Below, one piece after another: positions 25,512-37,168 of a stretch of DNA of 64,000 nucleotides. Position numbers and translations under genes: made by a program. How positions within the stretch are numbered: the stretch's first letter is position 1; each line of letters opens with the position of its first letter. The notes below the pieces were generated by a model. The model was not told the DNA's origin, did not search any database, and worked only from the letters and a program-made list of their open reading frames with translations. The stretch is from Brachionus rotundiformis (taxonomy: Eukaryota > Rotifera > Eurotatoria > Ploima > Brachionidae): positions 985,831-1,049,830 of the forward strand of contig JAESIW010000207.1 of the NCBI GenBank assembly GCA_016802295.1. Direction: 5' to 3'.

Positions 25512-25822
25512 TACCAATACAAATACCAATACCAATACCAATACCAAGCCGTACACCCATACACACAAACATTCACACACAATTTTTGATCTCAACGGAC
25601 TCAATGAAAACACAGTGACGATTTGTACATTTATTTAAAGCAAAATTATTATTCATTTAATTGAATATAAATGGACGAAAGAAAAAGAGGAGAAATTCGG
25701 CTTTTTTTTTCCACGCGTCTCGGGAGCGGCTGAGAGCGACAAACTTTTATTTAACAATTGCAATCGATTTTGTATTTTCAGTTTATTATCTATATATCTA
25801 TATATCTATCTATCTATCATAT
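25504..25822. repeat. Short tandem repeats after NK2.1-B
   Basis: A run of TACCAA/TACAAA hexamers (about 25512-25545) directly follows the stop codon, and a TATC/TATA run lies at about 25786-25820. Both probably sit in or near the 3' untranslated region. Confidence 0.75.
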
Positions 25823-26105
25823 ATTTGTTGCAATTTATATTCACATTTTAGAGTTATTCATTTTTTATATTTTTTTTATTTTTTATTATTTTTGTTTTTA
25901 AAATTTAATTTTAATTTTTTTTCTGTTTTTAAATTCATTTTAAATTTATATTTTAAAATAAAAATATTTCTAAATTGATAACATTTGTCGTATTACATGC
26001 TGATGTCTTGAATAATTAATCAACGTTTAACAATCCTTGCTCTTTTTGAGAATCTCGTCACGTACTCTATTCAGTATATAAGCAACTCTTTTATATTACT
26101 ACTTT

Positions 26106-26455
26106 GTATCCCGAGAATCCTTCGCAGGCTTCCAGTATGGAGGATTCTCGGGATACACTGGCCTGAGACACTGTCGAATTGTGACCTATACAGAATGACA
26201 AACCAGAGCCATTAAGTCAATGAATTAAGAACAAAAGGCTGCGATAACTTGGGCATGTACTTAGAATGAAAGATACACGGATACTAAACAGGGCGACGTA
26301 AGGTAGGACGACCAGCAGTAACATGGAGGTCAACAATCACGATAGAGCTCACCGAAATGGGAATGACATGGGGAGAAGCAAGGCTGAAGGCAAAAGATCG
26401 ACTTGAGTGCAAATCAAAAGTAATGACCCTATGCTCCACAAGGAGTGAATAAGGA
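26106..26455 (+). mobile_element. Decayed non-LTR retrotransposon, 3' coding end
   Basis: Broken frames resemble the end of LINE reverse-transcriptase ORFs: RRILGIHWPET, then LYRMTNQS, GRPAVTWRST, MTWGEARLKAKDR and finally MTLCSTRSE before the stop. Frames are interrupted, so it is inactive. It begins beside a perfect inverted repeat (26106-26121 and 26141-26156). Related pieces lie near 43.1, 45.4 and 48-49 kb. Confidence 0.7.
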
Positions 26456-26566
26456 AAAAAAAGAAAAAAAAATCAGTTAATGAGGCTAAACGCTTCTGAG
26501 CGTTCGTGTAAATAGAAAAATATGTACTGCAGATAATATTATTATAATATTGTTCACTGGTGAATA

Positions 26567-26985
26567 ACGGACACTAATTCTCTCGACTTTGGCTTTTGTA
26601 GTGCAGAAAAACACCAAAAATTGACAAGGTTATGCTACTTTGAAATTTTGATATAAATTCCGGATCTTTACAAATCTTTAGTAAGGTCTGTTTTTGACTG
26701 TTGTTCTATTATTCTACAATGTGGTGCCCTAAGAATCAAAAAAGACCTTCAAATCTTCCAGGGCAAGACTCTCAAGATTTTTTTCGATTTTTCAAAATTG
26801 CACTGTGACCTGAACCCTTAAGATATCAAGACAAAATTTTGGCCACTAATAAAGCACTAATTCTCTTGACTTTGGCTTTAGAAGTGCAGAACAAAACGTT
26901 GTAAAAATTGGTCAAGCATTCTGGCATAATTCACCTGCAGCTATGTCGAATGGCCAGAATTTTTGCAACGTTTTGTTCTGTGGTC
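26567..26985. repeat. Direct and inverted repeat complex (MITE-like)
   Basis: Two direct copies (about 26571-26629 and 26854-26915) share CACTAATTCTCT, GACTTTGGCTTT, GTGCAGAA and AAAAATTG. The second copy also forms an inverted repeat with 26953-26981: CAGAACAAAACGTTG is matched by CAACGTTTTGTTCTG, with about 50 nt between arms. No coding frame is seen. Confidence 0.65.
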
Positions 26986-27221
26986 GACTACTTCAAGAGG
27001 CATATTTAAATAATTAAGCCAAATAAAAATCATTATTATAAGCTTAGTCAAGGGCTTAGCTATTTTAAAACATATTAAAATTTTATTTCAAAATAAAAGT
27101 TTAAAAATAAGTTTATTTTTTCGATTTAGAATTAGTTATTTATTTTTTTCAAGTAAAGCTTTTAATTTCTAGTTCTATTTTAAGGTGTTTAATTAGGCAA
27201 TGGTTTTAGTTTGTTGAATTA

Positions 27222-27224
<3 letters not shown>

Positions 27225-27260
<36 letters not shown>
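27225..27260. repeat. (GA)n tract
   Basis: A GAGAGA run of over 30 nt with a single interruption, upstream of the CARNMT1 3' end. Confidence 0.85.
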
Positions 27261-27261
<1 letters not shown>

Positions 27262-27703
27262 CTAGATGGATTAGATCTGAATTTTGGTCAGTGTAGATCG
27301 AACAGATCGCCATCTAGTCTCAATGGGTCAATTTAAGTCTTTGAATTATAAAGTGGTTTTAGAACAATTGCCAGTGTGACATATAAAGTGACATGGCGGA
27401 CATGGATATTAAAGTAACCCTGCGCAAAATTGTCAATCATTTTGGCCACAAAAAATCATAAAAAAAAAACTGTTCTAGGCCTAAGTTTTAGGTTAAAATA
27501 CCTTGCCAGTAAGTAAACAAAACTATGTTTGAATAAAAGCCCGAAAAGAATAAAAGTTGATTTTATTGATCCTATATACAAACATTTATTAAATAGCTTT
27601 TTTTCTTAAAAATTAAAAGCTCTTGAAACATAATTAAACAAAATTAAACAAAACACCTTTTAATTTGGCTCTCAAGTGCTTAATTTTCTTTTAAAAAATA
27701 GTT

Positions 27704-29930
27704 TCACTTTGAACAAGTAGGCCTCTGCACTGTAAAACATATGCTCTCATAGACATACTTCAGCATGGACTTATCGTCCCAATTGTATTTGGTCTCAATT
27801 GCCAAATCCTCTTTCTTTTTTTGTTTTGAATAAATAAATAAATAAAAATAAAAACAAACTTATCTTTTTTTTTAAACTATCATTTATTACCTTGAATTCA
27901 AAGCCGACCTGTTCAACGACCCGCTTGAGCTGTTCATAGCTAAGCTCGATGGACATTTCGCCGGCCATTTTGCTAAAATGGTAGAGCAGCGGTCCCAGAT
28001 TGATCCAGTAGCCGCCTTGTTTCAGCAAGAACCAAATTTTTTCCACATAATCGATGATATTGTGAGCCGTGTCGACAAAAAAACACGTCACTATGCAATC
28101 AAACGAGCCCTCTTGGTCGTACACTTCCAAAAAGTCGCCTGCCACAATGGAAAAATTGCCCAATCGGTCCGCAAACTCTTGCGGAGACACGTCTGGAAAT
28201 TCGACCTGTCTCACTTGATTATCAAATTTTAAATTATTTGACCAAGAGTCCACATATGGATAAATTTTGTATTGATTTTTCACAAAACACCTTTGGTCAT
28301 CAATTGGTTAACAAAATTGACTTTTTTTCCTTTTTCTACTCATGCATACTTGTTTATAATGAAATTGGACACAATTAGCATGTGCATGCTGAACTCGTTG
28401 CCTTCGCACCTAAAGCCTTTGGCAGCAATTTCGAACGCCAGTCTGCCCAAACCACTGCCAGGCACCAGAACACTTATTTCACTTGGACTTTTCAAATTTT
28501 TTCAATAAAAATTAACCAAATCAACTTCTTAATTGTTACTTTTTTTCAGCAAATAGCTTGTCTAGCTCATTTAAAATTGGCTTGTAGCAAAGAGAGCGCT
28601 CTTGCTCTCCAAGCGATGACCAATCTCTGGATATTTGCTTCAGAGTAGTGCACACTCGGTCAACATCTTGTGCCGAGTGGCCGCTATTATCCACAGTGTT
28701 CAACTTAATAGCTTTAATTTAGACGCTCTCTTGGTCAAAACAGCGCTTTACCTGGTCAGCTCTTGAGTTGCTGAACATGTCCTCCACGTCTCTGAGGAAC
28801 AGTCCGATCACAAAATCATTGTGGTCAATGCACTCGAGTAGCTGCTTACAATTATCCTCATAGTCGAACAAGTAATCTTTGTGTCTTTGGTCAAGGGACC
28901 GGTACGAGCTAAGCGAATTGGCCACACTCTTACACAGACAATAGCTAAACCATATGAATAGAAAAAAGCTATTTTAAATTTATGATAATTTTAAAATTTT
29001 TAATCAAAGTTTTCAAGAGAAACAATTAGCAATTAATTAATTATTCATTGCTTAATAATATTAATCATATTTTATGAGATCAATTTGTATAGATAAGAAA
29101 TTAAAATTTAAAATTTATTTATTTATTAAAAGAGATTTGAAAAAAAAATGGTCTATTTTTTTAATTTATTTGACATTGCTTCAAAAACACTTGATCATTA
29201 ATTGAATAAATTAAAACTAAATTGAAAAGAAGTAATTAATACTGTCAACTTTTTTGCCAAGTATATTTCCAAAGAACTATTGTTTTGATTGTTTTCAATT
29301 ACTCTCATTGCTAATTAGCGGAATACTTAAGAAAAAATAAGTAGCTAAGATTTCAATAGTCTTGTTAAAGAACAATATTTTTAATTAATCAAAATACTAA
29401 TTATATCATAATTAATATTTAAATGGCTTGAATTATTATAAAATAATTCGATTTTTAGAAAAAGTTTACTAATAATCTCTTTTTTTAAGAGCCAAATTGT
29501 ACAGGAACATACCATCCATCCACAAAAAACTTGGAATAAAATATTTTGCCAAATGAGTTGTTTATTAATTTCTTATTAAATTAATAAAATTGTGTATAAT
29601 TTTCTTCATTAACAACAGTGCCAGATAGTCACAAATGATCTAATTGGCAACACTGACCTACACTGGTCAATGTGCAAACAATATGTTTAAATAAACTGAA
29701 AAGATTGTTAAAAAAAAGCAATTGTAAAATTTTTAAATTTAAATTAAATAAATTTGAATAAATTTTAAATTTTATTCTTGTCCCAAAATGCATTTATCCA
29801 ATCCGATATGCAATATTAAAATTATACCATCTATAAATTGGTGCATATCTTACTGGTATGCTTTAAACGAGCTGACAACTTTTTGGAAATGCTCGAGCTC
29901 TTTTCTGTCTTCGAAAATATTTTCGCTCAT
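27704..29930 (-). CDS. CARNMT1: Carnosine N-methyltransferase (CARNMT1/UPF0586)
   Basis: Six exons (29930-29854, 28944-28752, 28703-28540, 28487-28350, 28290-27891 and 27808-27704) give 1077 nt, or 358 aa; human is 409. The N-terminal helical region carries CIDHNDFVI. The SAM-binding motif is VLVPGSGLGRLAFEIA. Next come NEFS, FPDVSP, AGDF, then CIVTCFFVDTAHNIIDYVE and GGYWINLGPLLYHF, all typical of this family. Members methylate carnosine to anserine, and also His in some proteins, using S-adenosylmethionine. The first exon was found by phase: it encodes MSENIFEDRKELEHF and its donor joins a distant acceptor over a 909-nt intron. The gene is divergent from LCLAT1, with 186 bp between the ATGs. 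Confidence 0.9.
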
Positions 29931-30116
29931 ATTTGCCAAGATCAAATCTATAGAAACTACCAAATATGTAATGAATTATTATAATTTTTAAATTATAGAC
30001 TAATTTAACAAAAAATAAAATAAAACTATATTTACACTATGATCTGAATTTTAGAAATCATAATGAAAAAAAAATAAAATCAATTGATTTAATTGTTTAA
30101 TTTGGCAAAAGAAAAA
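29931..30116. promoter_or_regulatory. Probable bidirectional promoter, CARNMT1 / LCLAT1
   Basis: This 186-bp AT-rich interval lies between two divergent start codons. The role is inferred from geometry. No defined element is visible. Confidence 0.45.
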
Positions 30117-31397
30117 ATGGTTAAAAAAGGAGTCAAGCTAAAGTACTTGCTGGTAATTCTGATGCTCTATGTGACAAGCACAATCGGCACTCTATACATG
30201 CTCTTTCCATACACAATACTCCTCTTCTACAATCGCACGCTCTACCACAAACTGTGCGACTTCTCGCTACAAATTTGGTTCGGCTTTGCGGTGGTAAGTT
30301 TATTGCTGACTTGTTGCTGTCCGACAACCAACAACTTTTTCTTAAGTATCTCTTGGAAATATTCTGTGGCATAAAGATACACATGCATGTGTCCAAAGCA
30401 AACAGATACGAGGCCAAAAAGAGCACCATTGTACTCATGAACCATCGCACACGGCTCGACTGGCTCTTCTATTTTTGCATCCTGTACCGCCTCAACGCCC
30501 TCTCCAAGATCAAAATAATACTCAAAGACAGCCTAAAGCGCATACCGGGCCCAGGTAAACTCTTTTCTTTAGCTATCACTCAAATACTTGGCTAAAAATT
30601 ACCACAAATCTAGCTTGGGCAATGCAAACTGCCTTGTTTATATTCATAAAAAGAAAGTGGACCGATGACCAGAACATATTCAACAAGTTCATAGACTATT
30701 ATAATAAAATAGAAAAAAAATTCATGGTCTTTTATTTATTTTTTTTCTTAAGAAAATTTTATTATTTTAACCATTTTTTTAGATACTGATATTTCCAGAA
30801 GGTACCAACATGAGCAAAGATTCGATTAGCAAATCGAACAAGTTTGCTCAAGATAACAACTTGCCAATGTACGAGTATGTAATTCATCCACGTGTGACTG
30901 GCTTTAATCACATATTCAACCGGATGTACGCCAATCAACAGATAGACTGTATCCATGACGTGACTGTTGGATACCGGGGCGGCAAGATGCCGGAACGCGA
31001 GACAGACTTTTTAGCCGGCAATATGCCGCAAGAGATCCACTTTTTCATAGACCAATTCAGTTGTGACACAATTTTCGATGGACAAGAGAACAAAACAAAC
31101 AATCAAGTGCTCGAAGAGTGGATTTGTGACAGATGGAGAAAGAAAGAAGAACTATTGGAAAAATTTTACCATAGCGAACCAATTGAGATTAACTATGACA
31201 CCAAAGAAAATTCTATTAGCAAATTGTGTCTCACCATGTACCCAATATTTTGGTTGATTAGTCTTTCATTTATTTTTTATCTTACCTATCACAGTTTGTT
31301 CGTGAGCTCATTTCTTTGCATAGCGCTTGGTTTTTATCTATATCACCAATTTTTGTCCAACAATATTGACAATTTTATAATAAACTCTTTAAAATAA
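30117..31397 (+). CDS. LCLAT1: Lysocardiolipin / lysophospholipid acyltransferase (LCLAT1-like)
   Basis: Four exons (30117-30293, 30347-30554, 30614-30726 and 30783-31397) give 1113 nt, or 370 aa, near the 376-414 aa of vertebrate LCLAT1. There is an N-terminal membrane segment at about residues 8-32. The acyltransferase blocks are NHRTRLDW (catalytic HX4D), GWAMQ-like AWAMQTALFIF, and ILIFPEGTN (block III, substrate binding), followed by HPRVTGFNH. Two hydrophobic segments lie near the C-terminus. This family reacylates lysocardiolipin or lysophosphatidylinositol in the endoplasmic reticulum or mitochondria-associated membrane. The first introns are 53-59 nt. The next gene on the same strand starts only 106 nt after the stop codon. 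It is one of the AGPAT4/5/8-like acyltransferases, and LCLAT1 fits best. Confidence 0.87.
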
Positions 31398-31503
31398 ATT
31401 AGTTTTATAAAAGAATTATTTTTTTTATCTTATAATCTTGAGGAAAGTGATCCTTCTTCGTCTAATTGAAAAACTAAAAACTAATCAGTTAAAAAGAGAT
31501 AAC

Positions 31504-33940
31504 ATGACTAGAGTGGTGACCAGTGCCAATGGATATGTGCTAAATTTATCTGTCGAGGAGGACAGAATTGAGCTGAAACAGCTCAAATACGATATGGTGA
31601 GCAAAAATTGGCAACAAATGAACCATGAATGTATCAATTTGGAGAATGATGCATTTTTGTTTGACCGGTCCAGGCCCTTAGTCAACCAAAACGATGCCAT
31701 TGTCTTCTCTGGTCAAGTAAACGGCAACAAATCCCTAAATAAGCTTATCTGTCTCCTCTTTGATCCACAGACACAAATTTTTAACTTTGACATCCAACTT
31801 TCTTTGCAGTTATCTGAGCTGGCCAGTCTTTGTACCACTGACTTATTCATAAAAATTTATCCAAACAAAAAATTCTTTTTCTTTACCATTTATAGTCAAA
31901 ATTGTCAAATTGGTCTAAAAATTTACCATAATTTTAACCAATCTGGTATCGAGTGCCTCACTTATGAGATAAAGAATGGGCTATCGACACTTGAGCAAGT
32001 CTCTGTCCTACACTGGACCAGAATTCAACCGACTACCATTGATCAAGCACTCGACTATCTTAACTTTAAATTATTAGCCACTTTAAACTTTGAATGCAAA
32101 AATAAAACCATGTTGGAAAGCTATTTATTTGAACCATTTGGCGGAGTTTTGTGTTTGAACAATGAGAACATGTTTGCCCAATATGCACAATTTGGCAACA
32201 GAGATATGAGTTTGGTGGACGAGACGCCAAATTATTTATCCTTGAACAAAAAATTTTCCAAAAAGCCTATTAAATTAGAGTCATTGTGTCTGACAGAATT
32301 TAAAATTGGTAAAGACAAGTCAACATTTTGGCTCAAAGGCGCATGCTTTTTGATTGTGTCTCTAAATGGCCAAAGTTACATGATCGGCTTGGCCAATGGT
32401 CAGAGAACATTCATCAAAGAACTCAGTATTAATGTGTCCAGCATTAAATATGAACAGATAAACGACAGACATTATTTGTTTGCCAGTGATGCCAAAAATT
32501 TTTACCAAGTTTTCACTCTGCCCGATTTGAGAATGATCTTTGAATCAAACGAAATATTGGACATGCTAGTAGATTATTTTTTGGAAGACTCAAAGGCCAT
32601 TTTGATCATCAATGAGGCTGATTTTGTGCTGAAACAAAGCTTTGACTTTACACCGGCCTTTGACCATAGTCACAACTCTGATTCGGCTCAAGAATTTTCC
32701 ATGGACTTGAGCGCCAGTTTCAGCCAACCTGAAGCCAAAGACAACAGTTGTGTGGCCGATCTGGTCAAAGTGCTTGAACACAAAGACCGAATGAGTGACT
32801 TGGTACAACAGGACTTGCAGGTTCAAATGAGACAAAAGCTTGCACTCGTTGCCCAAATCTCAACCTTGCACCACCATCAGTGCTCTCAAGATACAGCTCT
32901 TCCCAAGCTTGTACAATTATATTCCAAGGATCTAAACCACACACGGACATCGACTCACAATTTGTCTTTTGATTTAAAGGCTCAATGGAGCTGCTTTCTT
33001 GGCCAGAAGTTATTGCTCAATTTCCTAATCAAAACTCCACATGAATTCAACAACTTAACCTGTGCTATTTTGATTAGAACAGGTTCTGTGGCACAGACCA
33101 TCATATGCCATGAGTGCAGACAGTTCAGCATGAGATTAAATGCCAATATGGTCAAAACACTACAAGATGGACAGTTTGAGGCTGAATATTTTCTATCAAT
33201 CAATCACCAAGAGACCAATTCAGACCTTGGTTTGTTAACATTGGAACTAAGTAACCAATTGGTTGAGAAATTAGTGGCAAATTTTAATTTTGAAGCAACA
33301 CTTTTGGTCAATTATAAAAATGGGAGCAATTTTTTAAGACAATATTTTCCAATTAAATTCGATTTAACAGATAATTTAGTAATTAACAAGGTGTGCTTTG
33401 GTCCACAGGTGTATTTAAGTGTGCTGAACTACTACGAGTCCAGCCTGTCAAGATCAGTGGTAAGGCTCAAGATCTTTTCAATTGGAGAAGCTTTGTTCAC
33501 ACAATTGGTCACTGAGCAGCTTAATTTTGAAAAAGTAGCCACCTTTGGTCAAAAAAATGTCTTCTACTTGAACAAACAAGCGCTCTTAACAGACTGCTTT
33601 TTGGTCATGGAGCTTTCGACTGACTGTCTCAAACTAACAATTTACACCGGGTAAAAAAATAGAAAAAATAGATAAATATTGATTTATTAGTTTAATTAAT
33701 AGAAATAATGAGCAATCGATTTTATTAGTGAGGCTTATGGATAAACATTTGTCAAGAATGAGTGAGCAATCAATACCAATTGAGATAGACATTGACCAAG
33801 ATATTGATAGTCTTTTAGCAGCTTTGAAAAATGAAGTGGCTGATTTGGTGACAGCCGAAGCCGATCGGGATAAAACTCCAAGAGCTGGCTCTCAAAAAGA
33901 ATTAATTACCGACAATCAGATACTAAAGCTCTTTAGTTAA
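31504..33940 (+). CDS. Large unrecognised protein, weak FANCB resemblance
   Basis: Two exons (31504-33650 and 33703-33940) give 2385 nt, or 794 aa. The N-terminal half reads like a beta-rich or propeller fold, with alternating hydrophobic strands such as YVLNLSVEEDRIELKQL and GACFLIVSLNGQSYMIGLA. The middle has a helical segment near residues 430-460, and the C-terminal half again looks beta-rich. No signal peptide, membrane segment or catalytic motif is visible. The overall length, the strand-rich layout and the phrase VDYFLEDSKAILII recall FANCB of the Fanconi core complex, but this is only a weak impression. The short last exon has an acidic run (IEIDIDQDID). The 52-nt intron uses acceptor TTAATTAATAG. 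The protein is well preserved and clearly coding. Confidence 0.6.
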
Positions 33941-34446
33941 ATACTAATTAATTAATTTCCAAAAGCGATTATAAGCTTTGGATATCGGTCAGCTATGTCC
34001 ACTATCTTTATTTAATCATATTAATTTTCAGCCAAAAATTGATCTCATTTATTTGATTATATTCTCGTTTTGGTCAAAATAATATTTGACAAGCAATATT
34101 CTAAAATATTTTAATAACTAATAAAGCCAATTTTTATAAATATTCTAGATGTCAAAAATTCTTGAGGATTAAATAAAATTATTTTAACTTAATCCGATTT
34201 ATATCTTTATTTATTTAAGTTGGGTATTCACTTTTACGATTTTAGATACGCTCGCATCTAAGTTTAAAGAGATAAGCTCAACTTTGGCAAATTATTTGGT
34301 TGGAATTTTTGTCTCAAAGCGAAGCATATTTTTCTGGCACTGGCAATCTTTATACAACATAACATTAATTAATCTAATTTGTCTAAATTTATTTTAATTT
34401 ATCAAAAAAATATTAATGATAATATTATTTATTTTTTGTCTGTGTG
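33941..34446. other. Spacer
   Basis: An AT-rich 500-bp spacer after the 794-aa gene. Nothing else was recognised. Confidence 0.4.
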
Positions 34447-34583
34447 ATCTATGCCGATTGGAAGTCTTTTGGCACCAAAATTGACACCTTTTTACCACCA
34501 GTCTTCAATCTATTAAATAAAGACACCATTTCGGACTCAAAAATCCAGAATTGAATTGGAACCAAACATGTCACTCCATTTAG
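34447..34583 (-). CDS. Orphan exon-like coding segment (hypothetical)
   Basis: After a plausible acceptor (TTTTCTTTAAG) the minus strand reads LNGVTCLVPIQFWIF, then ESEMVSLFNRLKTGGKK and VSILVPKDFQSA before a stop, about 44 residues of normal-looking protein. A separate 40-residue open frame (34757-34635, beginning MWIRKFGKNQIGNTLMK) lies just upstream but does not join it in an obvious phase. It may be the last exon of an uncharted small gene or a decayed gene. The family is unknown. Confidence 0.3.
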
Positions 34584-35710
34584 CTTAAAGAAAAATAAAT
34601 AATCCAAAATTATAATTTATATTGGAATAAAGCTCTAATTGTCCATAGCCAAGTTCTGCATACTCTCGAAATTCATGTTCCAATTAAGTATCCAATATTT
34701 AATCAATTTCATCAAAGTGTTGCCAATCTGGTTTTTGCCAAATTTTCTGATCCACATTATTCAATATTTGATATGAAAATATTTTTCTTTCTCACTTGAA
34801 AAGAATAAAATAAAAACTAATTAACTTTTTGCAAGTCATTATGTAAGATATGACAACAAAAAATTATATTTTGATTTTATTTTAATACAGTAATAATTAA
34901 ATATAGAATATTTTAATTTAAATTCAATATAATAAAATAAAAACACTTTATTTAGTAAGCTATTAAGAAGTATTAACAAATATAAGATAAAAAAAGCTGT
35001 CAAATATTTATACACCTACGTACCTGAGTAAGCTAGTAATTTGCCTAAATATTTTCACCAGACACAACCATCCTTCCTACCGCCAAAATATCATTTAATA
35101 ATTAAAACAATTAATTTTATTAACAAAGCATTGGCAAAGCAAAAAAAATGAATCCAAACTTTTGACTTGCTTTTTATCATATAATCTTAAGCCATATTTT
35201 TATCTTTATGGACCATTACCAAATCTTCTATTTGCCAAATATTTTGCAATTGGAACTTAAAGTGATAAAAATTTTGACATTTCGAAAATATTGGTCTTAT
35301 TTTGTTGGTACCAAAATTCAAAATGTCTCTTTCTATTTAAAAATTTATTTAATAATTCAAAAATTAACAAAAAAAACACATTTTTTTAATAAATTTTTAG
35401 TAACTAGCTAAATATCACACTCAGAATTTAAAATTTGACATTAATACAAATTCAGAAAATGGAAAAGTATAATCTAAATGCCAAACATGGCCAAGGTAAT
35501 CAATGTCAATTTAAAGAAACAAAAAAAAAAGATCCGATGTAATTTGAATAGGTAAGAAAAACGTAATTCAATTTAAAAAAATAGAAAAAAGTTGATACTA
35601 ATTTACAAATAAAAAATAAACATTTTAATGAAACAAAAAACGGTATTTAATCCCATGGCAAATAAAGCCATAATAGCTTAACTTGAACCAATTTCTTACC
35701 CCATTCCCCC

Positions 35711-35745
<35 letters not shown>

Positions 35746-35956
35746 ACTCTTGGTGTTGTTTTATTAGTAATATTTGTCAAATCTAGTACCATTTTTAATT
35801 TTTTATTTTGTATATGATTTATTCTATAATAAAAATAATTTTCTTAAAAATTTGTAAATTTTTATTAATACTACTTGCATAACCGGCTATTCCAAATATT
35901 TGGATGAAATAAACCAATTTAGTTGAAAATTTCAATTGAAATTCAAGCTGAAAAGA
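34584..35956. other. Spacer with (CT)n tract
   Basis: AT-rich sequence with a CT run at about 35714-35743. Apart from the 40-residue frame near 34635-34757, no coding segment is convincing. Confidence 0.4.
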
Positions 35957-37168
35957 ATGCTTTTTGTATTTTTGTTTGTGCTGGGCCATTCGTCCTGCGA
36001 GACCATCCGGGCGCTCAGGTCGCTGGCCACGCGCCTCGAGCTAGAGTGTCCGATGGACGGTGGCTGGCAAACAGAGGCCATCAAGTGGTACAGCGGCGAC
36101 CACCGCAACCCCGCCAACCTGATGGCCAGCTCCCAGTCCAAAATACTTCTCTACAACTACTTCAATGAGGTCAAGTGTGGCTACTTTAGTGGTCAAAATT
36201 TTCAAGTAATCAAGGAATGGAGAATAGAATTCATAGGTAGCTTAATATTTGCTTAACTGGACACTTAATATTGTTTCTTAGACCAAGCTAGGACAGACAT
36301 TGTGATCACTGGCAATCCGGCCAATTCAAAATACTCCACCATCAATGACACGCACGCTCGCCTGTCCATGCAGAACAGCTTGGCCAGCTACGACTGGAAC
36401 CAGCCTCAGGACATCCTCAGATTCAGGTGCGTGGACAATTTTGACTTTCCCAACGAGCATCGGGTTGTATGGCTCTATTTTAACAACCCGATTACAAGTC
36501 AAAATGAAATTTGGAACAAAGTGGACCATACCAAAGAGAATGGAGAGAATGTGTATGAAATTTTCAACAATCAGAAAACAGGTGAGAACAGACCGGTCAG
36601 CTATTTCATTAGGAACTTGCTGGCTGACGAGGTGCAGCGCTTGCAGTTTCAGTGCGCATCTTACTTTGACAATTCGAACACGATTTGCCAGTCAAAACAG
36701 GTAACAGTGCTTAGTGGTGGCTTTTACGACCCCAACCATGTCAACTGGCCACTCATAATTGGAATCATTGGAGGCGTGATTGGTCTCTTGTTGCTTTTTT
36801 TGCTGCTCCTGCTGCTTATTTTGTGTTGTCTGAGGCGCCGAAGGCAAAAGAAAACCCAAGACTCAAAGGTGACCAAAACCACAACTGGAGTCACCATACC
36901 TGTAAATATCAGCAATGTAAATGAAAGTTCTAGTGGCTACTCGGCCAGCAATGACTTCAACGCGCTCTCAGCCACCACCAATAATACCTCTGTGCAAAGA
37001 GCCTACAGGCCTCAGCCAGACTACTACCTCAACATACTGGAGGTCCATCCGGATGTTGAACTCAACCATGATTTTCGTTCCTATGAACAGTACGAACACC
37101 AGAAGGTCTTCACCAACAGGTTTGAGGAGCACAATCAGTTTAATCAAACAAATTATCAGTTTATATAG
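35957..37168 (+). CDS. Single-pass membrane protein with Ig-like ectodomain
   Basis: Two exons (35957-36236 and 36282-37168) give 388 aa. The ATG at 35957 opens a signal peptide (MLFVFLFVLGHSSC). The ectodomain has two segments with Ig-like Cys-Trp-Cys spacing: LECP, IKWYSG and VKCGYF, then LRFRCVD, VVWLYF and LQFQCASYF. A hydrophobic span at about residues 250-275 (IIGIIGGVIGLLLLF) is followed by a basic stop-transfer (CLRRRRQKK). The ~110-residue cytoplasmic tail is rich in Ser, Asn and Tyr, including SSGYSAS and DYYLNI. It looks like a type I cell-surface receptor or adhesion molecule. I do not recognise an ortholog. The 45-nt intron has donor G|GTAGCT. Confidence 0.8.

Noticed and set aside
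28719..28751. Extension of the CARNMT1 exon to QESV before a stop
   Set aside because: A better donor (CAG|GTAAAG at 28751) gives a normal 48-nt intron and restores the frame. Splicing at the later GT would need a 21-nt intron.
35714..35743. CT-rich array checked as a possible CRISPR-like or regulatory array
   Set aside because: A simple dinucleotide microsatellite without spacers. No CRISPR array is expected or seen in this eukaryotic DNA.
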